This document shows, piece by piece, positions 10,762 to 23,560 of a DNA stretch of 64,000 bases (its first letter is position 1; every line of letters begins with the position of its first letter). The position numbers and the translations under genes are program-made. This DNA comes from Ridgeia piscesae (Eukaryota > Annelida > Polychaeta > Sabellida > Siboglinidae), in the NCBI GenBank assembly GCA_025642075.2, contig JAODUO010000186.1:362001-426000 (forward strand), read 5' to 3'. The notes beneath the pieces were generated by a model that saw nothing but the letters and a program-made list of their open reading frames with translations, was not told the origin of the DNA and did not search any database.

Positions 10762-13700
10762 AGATGTCATATGCATACCTTTACTGTATCATGTCATATG
10801 CACACCTTTACTGTATCATGTCATATGCACACCTTTACTGTATCATGTCATCTACACACCTTTACTGGATCATGTCATCTATACACCTTTACTGTATCAT
10901 GTCATATACACACCTTTACTGTATCATGTCATCTACACACCTTTACTGTATCATGTCATCTATACACCTTTACTGTATCATGTCATATACACACCTTTAC
11001 TGTATCATGTCATAAACACACCTTTACTGTATCATGTCATATACACACCTTTACTGTATCATGTCACATACACAACTTTGCTGTATCATGTCATATAAAC
11101 ATCTTTACTGTATCATGTCATATACACACTTTTACTGTATCATGTCATATACACACCTTTGCTGTATAATGTCATATACACACCTTTACTGTATCATGTC
11201 ACATACACACCTTTGCTGTATCATGTCATATAAACATCTTTACTGTATCATGTCATATACACACTTTTACTGTATCATGTCATATACATACCTTTGCTGT
11301 ATAATGTCATATACACACCTTTACTGTATCATGTCACATACACACCTTTGCTGTATCATGTCATATAAACATCTTTACTGTATCATGTCATATACACACC
11401 TTTACTGTATCATGTCATATACACACCTTTACTGTATCATGTCATAAACACACCTTTACTGTATCATGTCATATACACACACCTTTACTGTATCATGTCA
11501 TATACACACCTTTACTGTATCATGTCATATACACACCTTTACTGTATCATGTCATATACACACCTTTGCTGTATCATGTCATATACAAACCTTTACTGTA
11601 TCATGTAATCTACACACCTTTACTGTATCATGTCATACATACACCTTTACTGTATCATGTCATATAAACCTGTTTACTGTATCATGTCATATGCACACCT
11701 TTACTGTACTATCATGTCATATACACACCTTCACTGTATCATGTCATATACACACATTCACTGTATCATGTCATATAGACACCTTTACTGTATCATGTCA
11801 TATACACACCTTTGCTGTATAATGTCATCTACACACCTTTACTGTATCATGTCATCTACTCACCTTTACTGTATCATGTCATCTACACACCTTTACTGTA
11901 TCATGTCATATACACACCTTTGCTCTATCATGTCATATACACACCTTTACTGTATCATTTCATCTACACACCTTTACTGTATCATGTCATATACACACCT
12001 TTGCTGTATAATGTCATATACACACCTTTACTGTATCATGTCATCTACACACCTTGACTGTATCATGTCACATTACACACCTTGACTGTATCATGTCATA
12101 TACATACCTTTACTGTATCATGTCATCTACACACCTTTACTGTATCATGTCATCTATACACCTTTACTGTATCATGTCATATACACACCTTTTCTGTATC
12201 ATGTCATATAAACACCTTTACTGTATCATGTCATATAAACATGTTTACTGTATCATGTCATCTACCCACCTTTTCTGTATCATGTCATATTCACACCTTT
12301 ACTGTACTATCATGTCATATACACACCTTTTCTCTATCATGTCATCTACACACCTTTACTGTATCATGTCATATACACACCTTTACTGTATCATGTCATA
12401 TACACACCTTTGCTGTATCATGTCATATACGCACCTTTACTGTATCATGTCATCTACACACCTTTACTGTATCATGTCATATATACACCTTTACTGTATC
12501 ATGTCATATAAACATCTTTACTGTATCATGTCATATGCACACCTTTACTGTACTATCAGTTCATATACACACCTTTACTGTATCATGTCATATACACACC
12601 TTCACTGTATCATGTCATATACACACCTTTACTGTATCATGTCATAAACACACTTTACTGTATCATGTCATATACACACCTTTGCTGTATAATGTCATCT
12701 ACACACCTTTACTGTATCATGTCATATACACACCTTGAATGTATCATGTCATATACACACTTTTACTGTATCATGTCATATACACACCTTTACTGTATCA
12801 TGTCACATACACACCTTTACTGTATCATGTCACATACACACCTTTACTGTATCATGTCATATACACACCTTTACTGTATCATGTCATCTACACACCTTTA
12901 CTGTATCATGTCATATACACACCTTTACTGTATCATGTCATATACACACCTTTACTGTATCATGTCATATACACACCTTTACTGTATCATGTCACATACA
13001 CACCTTTACTGTATCATGTCACATACACACCTTTACTGTATCATGTCACATACACACCTTTACTGTATCATGTCACATACACACCTTTACTGTATCATGT
13101 CATCTACACACCTTTACTGTATCATGTCATATACACACCTTTACTGTATCATGTCATATACACACCTTTACTGTATCATGTCATATATACACCTTTACTG
13201 TATCATGTCATATACACACCTTTACTGTATCATGTCATATATACACCTTTACTGTATCATGTCACATACACACCTTTGCTGTATCATGTCATATACACAC
13301 CTTTGCTGTATCATGTCATATACACACCTTTACTGTATCATGTCATATAAACATCTTTACTGTATCATGTCATATACACACCTTTACTGTATCATGTCAT
13401 ATACACACCTTTACTGTATCATGTCATATACACACCTTTACTGTATCATGTCATATACACACCTTTACTGTATCATGTCATATAAACATCTTTATGTATC
13501 ATGTCATATACACACCTTTACTGTATCATGTCATATACACACCTTTACTGTATCATGTCATCTACACACCTTTACTGTATCATGTCATATAAACATCTTT
13601 ACTGTATCAAGTCATATGCACACCTTTACTGTTTCATGTCATCTACACACCTTTACTGTATCATGTCATATAAACATATTTACTGTATCATGTCATAAAC

Positions 13701-13800
13701 ACACCTTTACTGTATCATGTCATATGCACACCTTTACTGTATCATGTCATATACACACCTTTACTGTATCATGTCACATACACACCTTTACTGTATCACT
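10762..13800. repeat. 27-bp minisatellite, about 3 kb
   Basis: Roughly 110 tandem copies of tcatgtcatatacacacctt plus tactgta (27 bp). Because 27 is a multiple of three, long spurious frames run through it on the plus strand. Subtypes (tcatctac, tcacatac, tcatataaacatc, ctttgctg) recur in higher-order patterns, e.g. the block at 11060-11210 recurs near 11180-11350. It lies in the intron between Ig exons 15585-15760 and 10340-10740. Not considered coding. Confidence 0.95.
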
Positions 13801-14174
13801 ATCACAATGAAATTACGGCAGTACTGCCATTTAAAACATGTTAATTTGTTTTATATGCAATGGCAATACACATTATATTGTTTTTTCAGTTATATAAAAA
13901 GCAGTAGTAAAGAATCAAAACATTGTGAAGAAATCAGTACTGGTACTATCATAACACTAGCTCATACAGTAGAGGTATTGGGCCTTTATTAGTGTTGTTG
14001 TGTGTTGCACTTGGTTGTCATGTTACTATGTTAGACATTGGTGTAAGCTTCATCAAGCAAGAAGCCTTTATCCAAAACAAATAATTGAATCCAATAAAAA
14101 CGGATGTGTTAAAACCATCCTAACTTAACCAAGTAGGTCAATAATAATAACCAGAGGTTAACTGTGTTGTCAAA
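13801..14174. other. Unique intron sequence between two minisatellites
   Basis: AT-rich, no coding feature seen. Confidence 0.5.
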
Positions 14175-15609
14175 GGTTGATGATGGTGGAGCTAGTTACC
14201 TGTGGTGTTGAGGGTGGTGGAGCTGTAGTTACCTGTGATGTTGATGGTGGTGGAGCTATAGTTACCTGTGATGTTGAGGGTGGTGGAGCTGTAGTTACCT
14301 GTGATGTTGAGGGTGGTGGAGCTAGTTAACTGTGATGTTGAGGGTGGTGGAGCTACAGTTACCTGTGATGTTGAGGGTGGTGGAGCTATAGTTACCTGTG
14401 ATGTTGAGGGTGGTGGAGCTATAGTTACCCGTGATGTTGAGGGTGGTGGAGCTATAGTTACCCGTGATGTTGAGGGTGGTGGAGCTATAGTTACCTGTGA
14501 TGTTGAGGGTGGTGGAGCTATAGTTACCTGTGATGTTGAGGGAGGTGGAGCTATACGTGACCTGTGATGTTGAGGGTGGTGGAGCTATAGTTACCTGTGA
14601 TGTTGAGAGTGGTGGAGCTATAGTTACCTGTGATGTTGAGAGTGGTGGAGCTATAGTTACCTGTGATGTTGAGGGTGGTGGAGCTATAGTTACCTGTGAT
14701 GTTGAGAGTGGTGGAGCTATAGTTACCTGTGATGTTGAGAGTGGTGGAGCTATAGTTACCTGTGATGTTGAGGGTGGTGGAGCTGTAGTTACCTGTGATG
14801 TTGAGGGTGGTGGAGCTATAGTTACCTGTGATGTTGAGGGTGGTGGAGCTATAGTTACCTGTGATGTTGAGGGTGGTGGAGCTATAGTTACCTGTGATGT
14901 TGAGAGTGGTGGAGCTATAGTTACCTGTGATGTTGAGGGTGGTGGAGCTATAGTTACCTGTGATGTTGAGGGTGGTGGAGCTATAGTTACCTGTGATGTT
15001 GAGGGTGGTGGAGCTATAGTTACCTGTGATGTTGAGGGTGGTGGAGCTGTAGTTACCTGTGATGTTGAGGGTGGTGGAGCTATAGTTACCTGTGATGTTG
15101 AGGGTGGTGGAGCTATGGTTACCTGTGATGTTGAGTGTGGTGGAGCTATAGTTATCCGTGATGTTGAGGGTGGTGGAGCTATAGTTACCTGTGATGTTGA
15201 GGGTGGTGGAGCTATAGTTACCCGTGATGTTGAGGGTGGTGGAGCTATAGTTACCTGTGATGTTGAGAGTGGTGGAGCTATAGTTACCTGTAATGTTGAG
15301 AGTGGTGGAGCTATAGTTACCTGTGATGTTGAGGGTGGTGGAGCTATAGTTACCTGTGATGTTGAGGGTGGTGGAGCTATAGTTACCCGTGATGTTGAGG
15401 GTGGTGGAGCTATAGTTACCTGTGATGTTGAGGGTGGTGGAGCTATAGTTACCCGTGATGTTGAGGGTGGTGGAGCTATAGTTACCTGTGATGTTGAGAG
15501 TGGTGGAGCTATAGTTACCTGTAATGTTGAGAGTGGTGGAGCTATAGTTACCTGTAATGTTGAGAGTGGTGGAGCTATAGTTACCTGTGATGTTGAGGGT
15601 GGTGGAGCA
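14175..15609. repeat. 33-bp minisatellite made of an exon end plus its 5' splice site
   Basis: About 43 tandem copies. On the transcript strand each reads accaccctcaacatcacag|gtaactatagctcc, that is, the last 19 bases of the Ig exon 15585-15760, its donor (CACAG|GTAACT), and 14 bases of intron. The unit is 33 bp, so the frame of the exon stays open through 31 extra units (NYSSTTLNITG) until a stop near 14551. Some units have CACGG|GTAAC or altered donors. Confidence 0.93.
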
Positions 15610-15760
15610 TGTTGCCTCTCCCACTTTGTTCACCGCACGGCACTTGTACGTGCCCATGTCAGCCTCCTGTACATCACTGATGAGAAGGGCTTGAGACTCG
15701 TCATCCACAAACAGGAACTTGATACGGTCCCCAGACACAATCTCTTTGCCATCCTTGCAC
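15585..15760 (-). CDS. unc-89: Ig domain, C-terminal half exon (Ig 2 after PH) flanked by splice-site arrays
   Basis: The exon reads WCKDGKEIVSGDRIKFLFVD, then EADMGTYKCRAVNKVGEATC and STTLNIT. TG|G across the junction restores the core Trp. The first donor in transcript order (ACAG|GTAACT, 15584) gives phase 1, matching exon 10740. The downstream 33-bp array offers about 30 further in-frame donors, and upstream about 16 copies of its acceptor region exist. Which sites are used cannot be told from DNA; the exon could end anywhere in the array, adding multiples of 11 residues. Confidence 0.9.
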
Positions 15761-16680
15761 CTAACATACAGTCATTAATTTGATACGGTCCCCAGACACA
15801 ATCTCTTTGCCATCCTTGCACCTAACACACAGCCATCGATTTGATACGGACCCCTAGCACAATCTCCTTGCCATCCTTTCACCTAACACAGTTATCAACT
15901 TGATACGGTCCCCAGACACAATCTCCTTGCCATCCTTCAACCTAACAGTCATCAGTATGATACGGTCCCCAGTCACAATCTCCTTGCCATCCTTCTACCT
16001 AACAGTCATCAGTTTGATACGGTCCCTAGACACAATCTCCTTGCCACCCTTCTACCTAACACAGTCATCAATTTGATACGGTCCCCAGTCACAATCTCCT
16101 TGCCATCCTTCTACCTAACAGTCATCAGTTTGATACGGTCCCTAGACACAATCTCCTTGCCACCCTTCTACCTAACACAGTCATCAATTTGATACGGTCC
16201 CCAGACACAATCTCTTTGCCATCCTTCCACCTAACACAGTCATCAGTTTGATACGGTCCCCAGACACAATCTCCTTGCCATCCTTCAACCTAACAGTCAT
16301 CATTTTGATACGGTCCCCAGACACAATCTCCTTGCCATCCTTCAACCTAACACAGTCATCATTTTGATACGGTCCCCAGTCACAATCTCCTTGCCATCCT
16401 TCAACCTAACCCAGTCATCAGTTTGATATGGTCCCCAGACACAATCTCCTTGCAATCCGTCAACCTAACAGTCATCAGTTTGATACAATCCCAGTCACAA
16501 TCTCCTTGCCATCCTTCAACCTAACCCAGTCATCAGTTTGATATGGTCCCCAGACACAATCTCCTTGCAATCCGTCAACCTAACAGTCATCAGTTTGATA
16601 CAATCCCTAGTCACAATCTCCTTGCCATCCTTCCACCTAACACAGTCATCAATTTGATACGGTCCCCAGTCACAATCTCA
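15725..16680. repeat. About 58-bp minisatellite made of an exon start plus its 3' splice site
   Basis: About 16 copies of a unit with gatacggtccccagacacaa and tctccttgccatccttcaac plus ctaacacagtcatcagttt. On the transcript strand each holds a candidate acceptor (gtgttag|G) followed by about 14 codons equivalent to LKDGKEIVSGDRIK, the beginning of the Ig exon at 15760. gatacggtc recurs at about 15721, 15782, 15843, 15902, 15959, 16016, 16075 and onwards. Confidence 0.92.
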
Positions 16681-17050
16681 ACTTGATATAGTATCTAGTA
16701 CAAAGGGATACATTTTTAAAAGGGGAGGGTAGTAGAAGGGAATGCGAAGGCTCCAAGTGTCCTGTGGTTGTGTAGTGACTGTCAACAACTCTGCAGATTA
16801 CTTCAGGTAGTGAACTGGTGACTATGAACAGCAGGCTAACTGGTAAAATACTGACTGTTCTACTTACTATATATTTATGAACTATAACTGAAGTTATGCA
16901 TAGTACATTAGTAAGTTTCAAAACTTCAGTACAGCTGTATAGATGTTTCCACTCGTATACACGTGAAATACTGTGTCGAAAACCATTATTACAGCTTACA
17001 CATGCAATGTTGCGACAATACATTTAGTCGCTAGGAGCCTGGACACTCAC
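16681..17050. other. Intron remainder
   Basis: AT-rich; nothing recognised. Confidence 0.5.
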
Positions 17051-17162
17051 CAGGTGATGTCTGGCTCAGGCTTGCCGCTGATCTTACACTGCAGCTTAGC
17101 CTCGCCTCCCAGCAACACGTCTGCCTTGCCCAGCTTGCTGGTGAACTCTGGCAACTGCTTCT
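17051..17162 (-). CDS. unc-89: Ig domain, N-terminal half exon (Ig 2 after PH)
   Basis: Encodes EKQLPEFTSKLGKADVLLGG, then EAKLQCKISGKPEPDIT(W): A to C strands of an I-set Ig with B-strand Cys. Acceptor gtggtcaacag; donor CCTG|GTGAGT. The split tryptophan codon is completed by exon 15760 or by any of the 58-bp copies. Confidence 0.9.
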
Positions 17163-17614
17163 CTGTTGACCACACACATGGACAGCTTGCTGGACATTCC
17201 ACGTCTTAGGGAATATGAATTTTCTTTGTGAACACAGCTAATTTTTGTGAGACTTTGTGATCACAGCTAGTGTCTATGACTTTGCCTGTGTTTGTAGCAC
17301 AGTTTGTCCATGTTTACACAACTGGTCTTTGTGACCGTTATATAAATTTTGTGAGAGCTCAGCATGTATATTTGTGTGTGAGAACATTGCTGGTCTTTGG
17401 GAGTGCAATAGTGATGTGGTGATGACGTTATATAAACACTGCCCTTCCACTTAGGTATGTATGGGACATTAAGTGATTGTTTGCAACATCATGTGTGTTT
17501 TTTTAATTGTTTAAGCATTCTGCAACAGTTCAATAGGCAAATTCCTCTGCAGTCATAGAATGTGTAAGATTTCAAACAATTATTCTTGACAAAGTTTGTT
17601 ACGAGTTCTGCATC

Positions 17615-18083
17615 TATATGTGTCTGTGTGTGTCTGTGTGTGTGCATGTATGTATGTACCTGTGTGTATATGTATATGTATTTATGTATGTGTGTCTATA
17701 TGTGTGTCTGTATGTGTGTCTGTATGTATGTCTGTATGTGTGTCTGTATGTGTTTCTGTATGTGTTTCTGTATGTATGTATGTTTATGTGTGTCTATATG
17801 TATGTCTGTATATAAGTATGTGTGTCTGTCTGTATGTATGTATATCTGTATGTGTGTCTGTATGTATGTATGTCTGTATGTGTGTCTGTATGTATGTGCG
17901 TCTGTATGTATGTATGTCTGTATGCATGTCTGTATGTGTGTCTGTATATGTCTGTATGTGTGTCTGTATGTCTGTATGTGTGTCTGTATGTGTGTCTGTA
18001 TGTGTGTCTGTATGTGTGTCTGTATGTGTGTCTGTATGTGTGTCTGTATGTGTGTCTGTATGTGTGTCTGTATGTGTGTGAGT
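17615..18083. repeat. TGTATGTGTGTC microsatellite/minisatellite
   Basis: About 470 bp of variable tgtgtgtctgta/tgtatgta units, ending in perfect 12-bp tgtatgtgtgtc repeats. It lies 45 bp from the donor of the Ig exon at 18128. Frames through it are spurious. Confidence 0.93.
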
Positions 18084-18127
18084 AGCACAAACAGGAGAAA
18101 GAAATGACACAGCACATTAAGACTTAC

Positions 18128-18367
18128 CCTCCACCTGTACGTCCAGCTTGGCACTGGACTCTGTCTCTCCAGCCACATTTGTCACCTTGACCACGTAGTC
18201 ACCGGCCGCACTCGCGTCCGCCTTCATCACGGTGAGACTGTAGATGCTGCCAACTGTGGCCAGCTTGTGACTGGCCGAAGCACTGACCGTTTGACCATTA
18301 TGAAGCCATGTGACGGTGGGTGCTGGTTCACCTGACACTTCGCACTCAAACTTGACCGTTTCACCCT
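18128..18367 (-). CDS. unc-89: Ig domain exon (Ig 1 after PH)
   Basis: Encodes EGETVKFECEVSGEPAPTVT, WLHNGQTVSASASHKL, and AGDYVVKVTNVAGETESSAK. In place of the F-strand Cys of DxGxYxC there is Val (AAGDYVVKV), so the usual disulfide-position cysteine is absent, as in some sarcomeric Ig domains. The A strand comes from the preceding exon (RPTLLAKLKSVICH). Donor GAGG|GTAAGT. Confidence 0.92.
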
Positions 18368-21215
18368 CTGTAACCATGCCACAATGGTCAGTCTAGTGTC
18401 CATCCTTTTGTGTCTGTGTCAAAAGGTCGGGCTGATTGCATCAGTACCAATATTCATGGCAAATTCCCTGACAAAACACTGAAGTTAAGCATGAAAGGTT
18501 TTATTATTTATTTGAATACACATATACTGATCAAGTGCATATCTAAAGTAATAACATTTGTATTCCTTTATTAACCCTATATTTTGATATGTGATAAAAG
18601 AACTGACTTAATTAGCTTCCCCACATTGTATAGTATATCTGCTGGGGTAGTGGGGTCAACTACCATTATGGGTTGTGAAAATGCTACCATCTACATTCAC
18701 ATGTCTGGAGATCTGCTCATGGCATAGATTCACAAGCTAAACCATCAATATAGATTTAAAACAGAAACAGGATTTATGCAGTTAACATGACGAACAATGG
18801 CAACAGTAAAACAAAAATATGCAGACGGAAAACACAAAGACAAAAGTTTATAAAAACACTGATCGTTATAGCATAAATAAGGTGGAACAGTGCTGCCCTC
18901 TAGATGCTAAACAACAACACCATTCTGACTGCTCTTACGTCACCTCACTTCTGACGTGAATGTGTGAGGACTGTCACGTAAAACCAACTGCAGAAGTTGA
19001 ACTCTGCTTCAACTAACGTTGAGACAATCAGCAGAACCGTCTCGAGCCAATCTCGCAGTCACATTCACGAAAACATGACGATGAATCCACAGAAGCGAGA
19101 AGTTTAGTTACGCGGAGATTAACAAAATGTGCTGCTAAGTCACCACTACATTAAAACATGCAAATTGACTAGTTTGTTGCAACCGCTGCAATTAAAATAG
19201 ATGTTAGAAAGGCTAGTTATTAACGGCTACAGTATAAATAAATAAATACAACTTGTGTTTGTTTGTGAGGTGGGTGCATGCATGCATGTCTGTGCTTATG
19301 TGATTTCGTTCGTGTGTTTTGTGCACATGCATATGTAATTGTCACTGTGCAAAGCTGGCTCTTGCTGTTATTGCTGTTGCTGTGAACCAACAAAGTACAA
19401 CCATGGTTATGTGTTGAAATTTGCAAATTCTTGTTTCAAATGACCAATTCTTTGGTAGGTATTTATTTCATGCTTGATGACTGTGGAACGTTTTGGACGG
19501 ATATCATTAATGTTGTTGATTTGGTTGAGGTTTGTACTTGAATTCTACAAGTTGGCTTTGTCATTGCAGATCCATAAATACTTTCGGTTGCAGTGACTTC
19601 GTGTCAATAGATTTAAGCCTCACAATCATGTACAGATATCTACAGAAAATATCCACAGTGGTCATGCAAAGTGAACTAAATGTGTACGAAAAGTTGCGAA
19701 ATGACAAAAGGAAAGAAGTTGTCTTGGTACTATCGTAGTGATCATCGCATTGTTGGCGTTTGAAGATTACACAACATGTTGTCTGGTGGTATATCTGTTC
19801 GTCATCATGCTGTTACATGTTATCACAAAATAAATGAGGACATGCGTGAATATAATGTAATGGTTTTGCTAATGGCTTTAGATTCTGTAAATTAATTTTC
19901 AATTGTGTTTATCCTTGATATTAGTCTACATGAAAACAAAATATTATATAACAAAAATATTATACAACAAAACCATATCGGATTCTTCATCGCCAGTTAT
20001 CTGCAAAACATATATGTAATATTTGTTACATTTGTGTACATTGGATCATTAGGTAAGGTGTTCAATGTGAACTATTAGAGGGAATGGTCTATGACAAGAG
20101 GCAGAGGTTTACCAAGGCATGGGAAGAGCATTGCAGGGAGTGAGGGGGGCATGGGTTTTAAGGACACAGACTCCCATGAAATGTAAAATTAGAAATAATT
20201 ACTGTATCCTTAAAATACTCATCTTGCAGAAATGTAGCCGTAGAATTAACACATAAATGCCATTTTGATATAATTTCCAGCAGTTTATATCTGAGTAAAA
20301 AGGAGGTCATATGAAAAGTAATTTTGCAGGATGGCAATAATCAGGTATTACCTTTTAGATAAAGCCAATTGGGTGGTTTTGTGTAACATCCAAAGGAAAA
20401 GTGAACTGGGTCTGAAATAAACTTATGCTATAATTAATTATTTATCAGAATGCAAAAAAAGTAAAAAAGTAAATGTGACTTTCCAAAAAAAACACCCATA
20501 ATGTTTTCTACGATTGTCTGTAAATTTGTTATTACTGTGTCACATGTCTATTTCTCTTAATACATATAATACACTGACAATTAGGTTACGATATGATGAG
20601 TAGTTTTTAAGATACAAAAGTGAATAAAAATATGATATTTCACAAGGAGTGCAACCCTTAAGAACAAGTAGGAAATCGACAACATAGAGAAGAGGGCATC
20701 TATGGTCTTCTGTGAGGAGATCACATGATGACAATTTGAATACACGATATATTTTATCTCGTACAACACCAAGTCCAAAACTGATTATGACATATCAAAT
20801 TACATTACATGAAGTCTACCACTGCTATAACCAAATAATATATTTAAATACTAACACTAATACACAGTAATTATTATTTTATATAACCACAGCATAATAT
20901 AATAGCAATATATAATAAAAAATTAATATATAAATTTTAAAATATAATATGAAAACACATATATAATTAAATTACACGTCAAGATACAGTACTTCTATCT
21001 AATGTGAACATGATTACCCAAAATATGCTTTACTAAATAATAGTTACTTGTTTACAGAATATACTAAAAATGTGTTTCAAATCATCATCATGTGATGGGA
21101 TCACCTAATTAATATCCACTATACGTGTGCAGTAGAAAACAATTAACAAGCAAGTGGACAAGTGGTGGCTAAAGGCGTATCTGTGCAGAAACTGGACACA
21201 AGAAGGTATACTGAC
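18368..21215. other. 2.8-kb intron, AT-rich
   Basis: No coding frame with domain similarity. It holds a CTCF-like motif at 18892-18906 and long AT-rich stretches (20820-20960). Nothing else recognised. Confidence 0.55.
18892..18906 (-). promoter_or_regulatory. CTCF-like motif, imperfect
   Basis: CATCTAGAGGGCAGC on the minus strand matches 13 of 15 positions of the classical CTCF core CCASYAGRKGGCRSY. Motif match only. Confidence 0.25.
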
Positions 21216-21329
21216 CGTGACATATAACCGACTTCAGTTTGGCCAGTAGCGTTGGCCGCGTGGCCTCTGGTTCCGACTCTGCAGCAGAATAATAGCTCTC
21301 TGTATCTGAATCTCCTGCAGTCTCATAGC
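21216..21329 (-). CDS. unc-89: Acidic linker exon leading into first post-PH Ig
   Basis: Encodes GYETAGDSDTESYYSAAESE, then PEATRPTLLAKLKSVICH. The acidic Ser/Tyr-rich stretch is probably disordered and contains several S/T-x-x-E/D sites (casein kinase 2-like, inference). The end supplies the A strand of the Ig in exon 18128-18367. Acceptor gtggttactag, donor CACG|GTCAGT; phases match both neighbours exactly. Confidence 0.85.
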
Positions 21330-21384
21330 CTAGTAACCACAGTAGCTGTCAGTAATCTATGCCTCAGAGGCGGCTCTCATAGAG

Positions 21385-21640
21385 TGAGAGACCATTTCAC
21401 TAATATAAGGAGCTTTTATAATCAGAATCCATCATTAAACAAAACTTGTTGTTCAATTGAAGCTTTATTAAAAATTAAAATTCTGCAGATATCTCATTGA
21501 GGACATCATTTCAGTGACACACCAATATGATTCCCAGTGGCGCATCCTGGTGTTGACAGTTTTCAGTATACAATATCCCTGTTTAAGGAGCTCAAAATAA
21601 GAAGTGAAACTGTCTCCAGAAACATCTACACCAGTTAACA
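21385..21640. mobile_element. MITE-like element, TIR CCATTTCACTAA
   Basis: Begins ccatttcactaatataagga and ends with a decayed inverse (agaagtgaaactgtc). It shares aatccatcattaaacaaaa with the element at 56128-56375 and tcttagtgaaatgg with 25905-26000. About 250 bp, no coding capacity. Confidence 0.55.
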
Positions 21641-22939
21641 CTGGAACCGACAATAATAATCCTGTAGATCGCGGTTGACTATACAGTATATTATGGAAGT
21701 TTTGCTCATAATTTCTGTCAAACTTTTCTAGCAGTATTTATAAAGTAATATAATATGTACTACATTACTAAGGCAGCATGACAACATTCCAACATAATAA
21801 TAATAGATATCAGTTAAACAATTTTGCCTTAAGTTTTTGTCACAATGAAATATACTTTGGGCTAAATTTTAACAACAAATGTGACAGAATGTCTGTGTTT
21901 GGCATCCATTTTGACGGCTTGATGGACCTTGTTGCTAGACAACAGGTCATGTGACGGATAGGTGAATGACCAACCAGCAAATATGTTAATCTATTAAAAC
22001 TGACAAATGTATACAAAGGAAATGTACATACATACATCACATAATGTTATTTGGTAATAAACTGTTTTTTTTAAGCATGCACACACACTCATCAAAATAA
22101 AAACACTGACATCCACTTTATAGCCAATTAGTAAACATGAAATAAATTAAATTCATGGTGAGTCAATCTGCAACAAAATTCAGCCGCACTGTTTATCTGT
22201 TTCCACACTGCAAAATTGACGTGTTAATTAGCATTGGTCGCATAAGTTCGCAAAATCATTAAAAAAATTGGCTCTTAATGACCAAAACAAGTGCACATTG
22301 AAGTTATCTATTAAGTAAAATATATTTCATTTGTTTAAGTACAATCATTTATAGTGAAAGTTATCAACATAATGCCACACACTGCCACCATGACACTTTC
22401 ATAGGTGTGTCATGGGAATGTTCGTAACTTGGCTGTTTGAATATGCTCATTAAATATAACAATGGATTCTGATCGTTAATAGATTTTCATGTCAGTCAAA
22501 TCATGCCAAGTTGCTAATTTCTCACGTGAGCAATATATGTACCTTATCTCATACAACACCTTCCGGTGATTTGAGTGATGGTTTGAATCAGTAATAAACA
22601 CGACACATGATTCTGGACTTTGCGAACGTATAAGACCATCCTTCAGTACAGTGAGCTATTGATACATTTGGTGAGTTGGTTGTAAGCTCTCTCTTGACAC
22701 AATGGTGAGTTCTGGTAAGTCAAGGTGAGTTGCTTTCACAAAATATGCGTTTAATGGTCCTAGATACCTGGATTAATCATGTTATGTTGCCGATGTCAGA
22801 TCTATCGGACTGCACAAAACCAGCAATTGTTATCGTAACTGATATTAGAAATGTCACAAATAAGTAAACGTGCATTTTTGGCCAGACGTTATTCACTGAG
22901 TTAACATCAAAGTCGACTAAGCGAGACTAAGAGGATGAC
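21641..22939. other. Intron, nothing seen
   Basis: AT-rich sequence; no coding or RNA feature recognised. Confidence 0.5.
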
Positions 22940-23560
22940 TGACACGGTGAGTCATCATAGACATTGCAAGTCATGGTTACTGTGCATCAGCTATTATGAG
23001 CCGTCATAATTACTGCAAGTCATCACAGTTATCATGAGTCATCAGTTATTATGAGTCATCACAGGTGCTATGAGTCATCACAGTTATCATGGGTCATCAG
23101 TATTATGAGTCATCACAGGTGCTATTATGAATCATCACAGTTATCGTGAGTCATCAGTTATTATGAGTCATCACAGTTATTGTGAGTCATCAGTTATTAT
23201 GAGTCATCACAGGTGCTATGTGTCATCACAGTTATTGTGAGTCATCAGTTATTATGAGTCATCACACTTATTGTGAGTCATCAGTTATTATGAGTCATCA
23301 CAGGTGCTATGTGTCATCACAGTTATTGTGAGTCGTCAGTTATTATGAGTCATCACACGTGTTGTGAGTTATCACAGTTATTGCTGATCACTATGGTTAC
23401 ACCGTGAGTCATCACTCGGTTATTGTTAATCATCATGGATACTGTGTGAGTCATTAGTTACTATGTCAGTCATTACAACTACTGAGTGCATCGGTAGAGT
23501 TATTGCAAGTTATCTGTTACTGTGACTCGGCACTGTTATTGTGAGTCGTCAGTTACAGCG
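22940..23560. repeat. Degenerate GAGTCATCA tandem repeat
   Basis: Irregular units such as gagtcatcacagttattgtg and gagtcatcagttattat, in higher-order repeats of about 100 bp around 23130-23350. It lies in the intron between the linker exons. Confidence 0.85.

Noticed and set aside
10665..13810. Many long plus-strand frames of MSYTHLYCI / HTFTVSCHI repeats
   Set aside because: They exist because a 27-bp tandem repeat is open in all three frames; there is no unique sequence, splice context or domain.
14530..15783. 417-residue plus-strand frame CDVEGGGAIVT repeats
   Set aside because: Antisense shadow of the 33-bp array; the minus strand holds the real Ig exon and its donor.
10762..16680. CRISPR-like spaced repeats
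   Set aside because: Eukaryotic minisatellites with contiguous units and no unique spacers; no cas genes.
17586..18178. Cys/Val-rich and His/Thr-rich frames
   Set aside because: TGTATG/TGTGTC microsatellite read in several frames on both strands.
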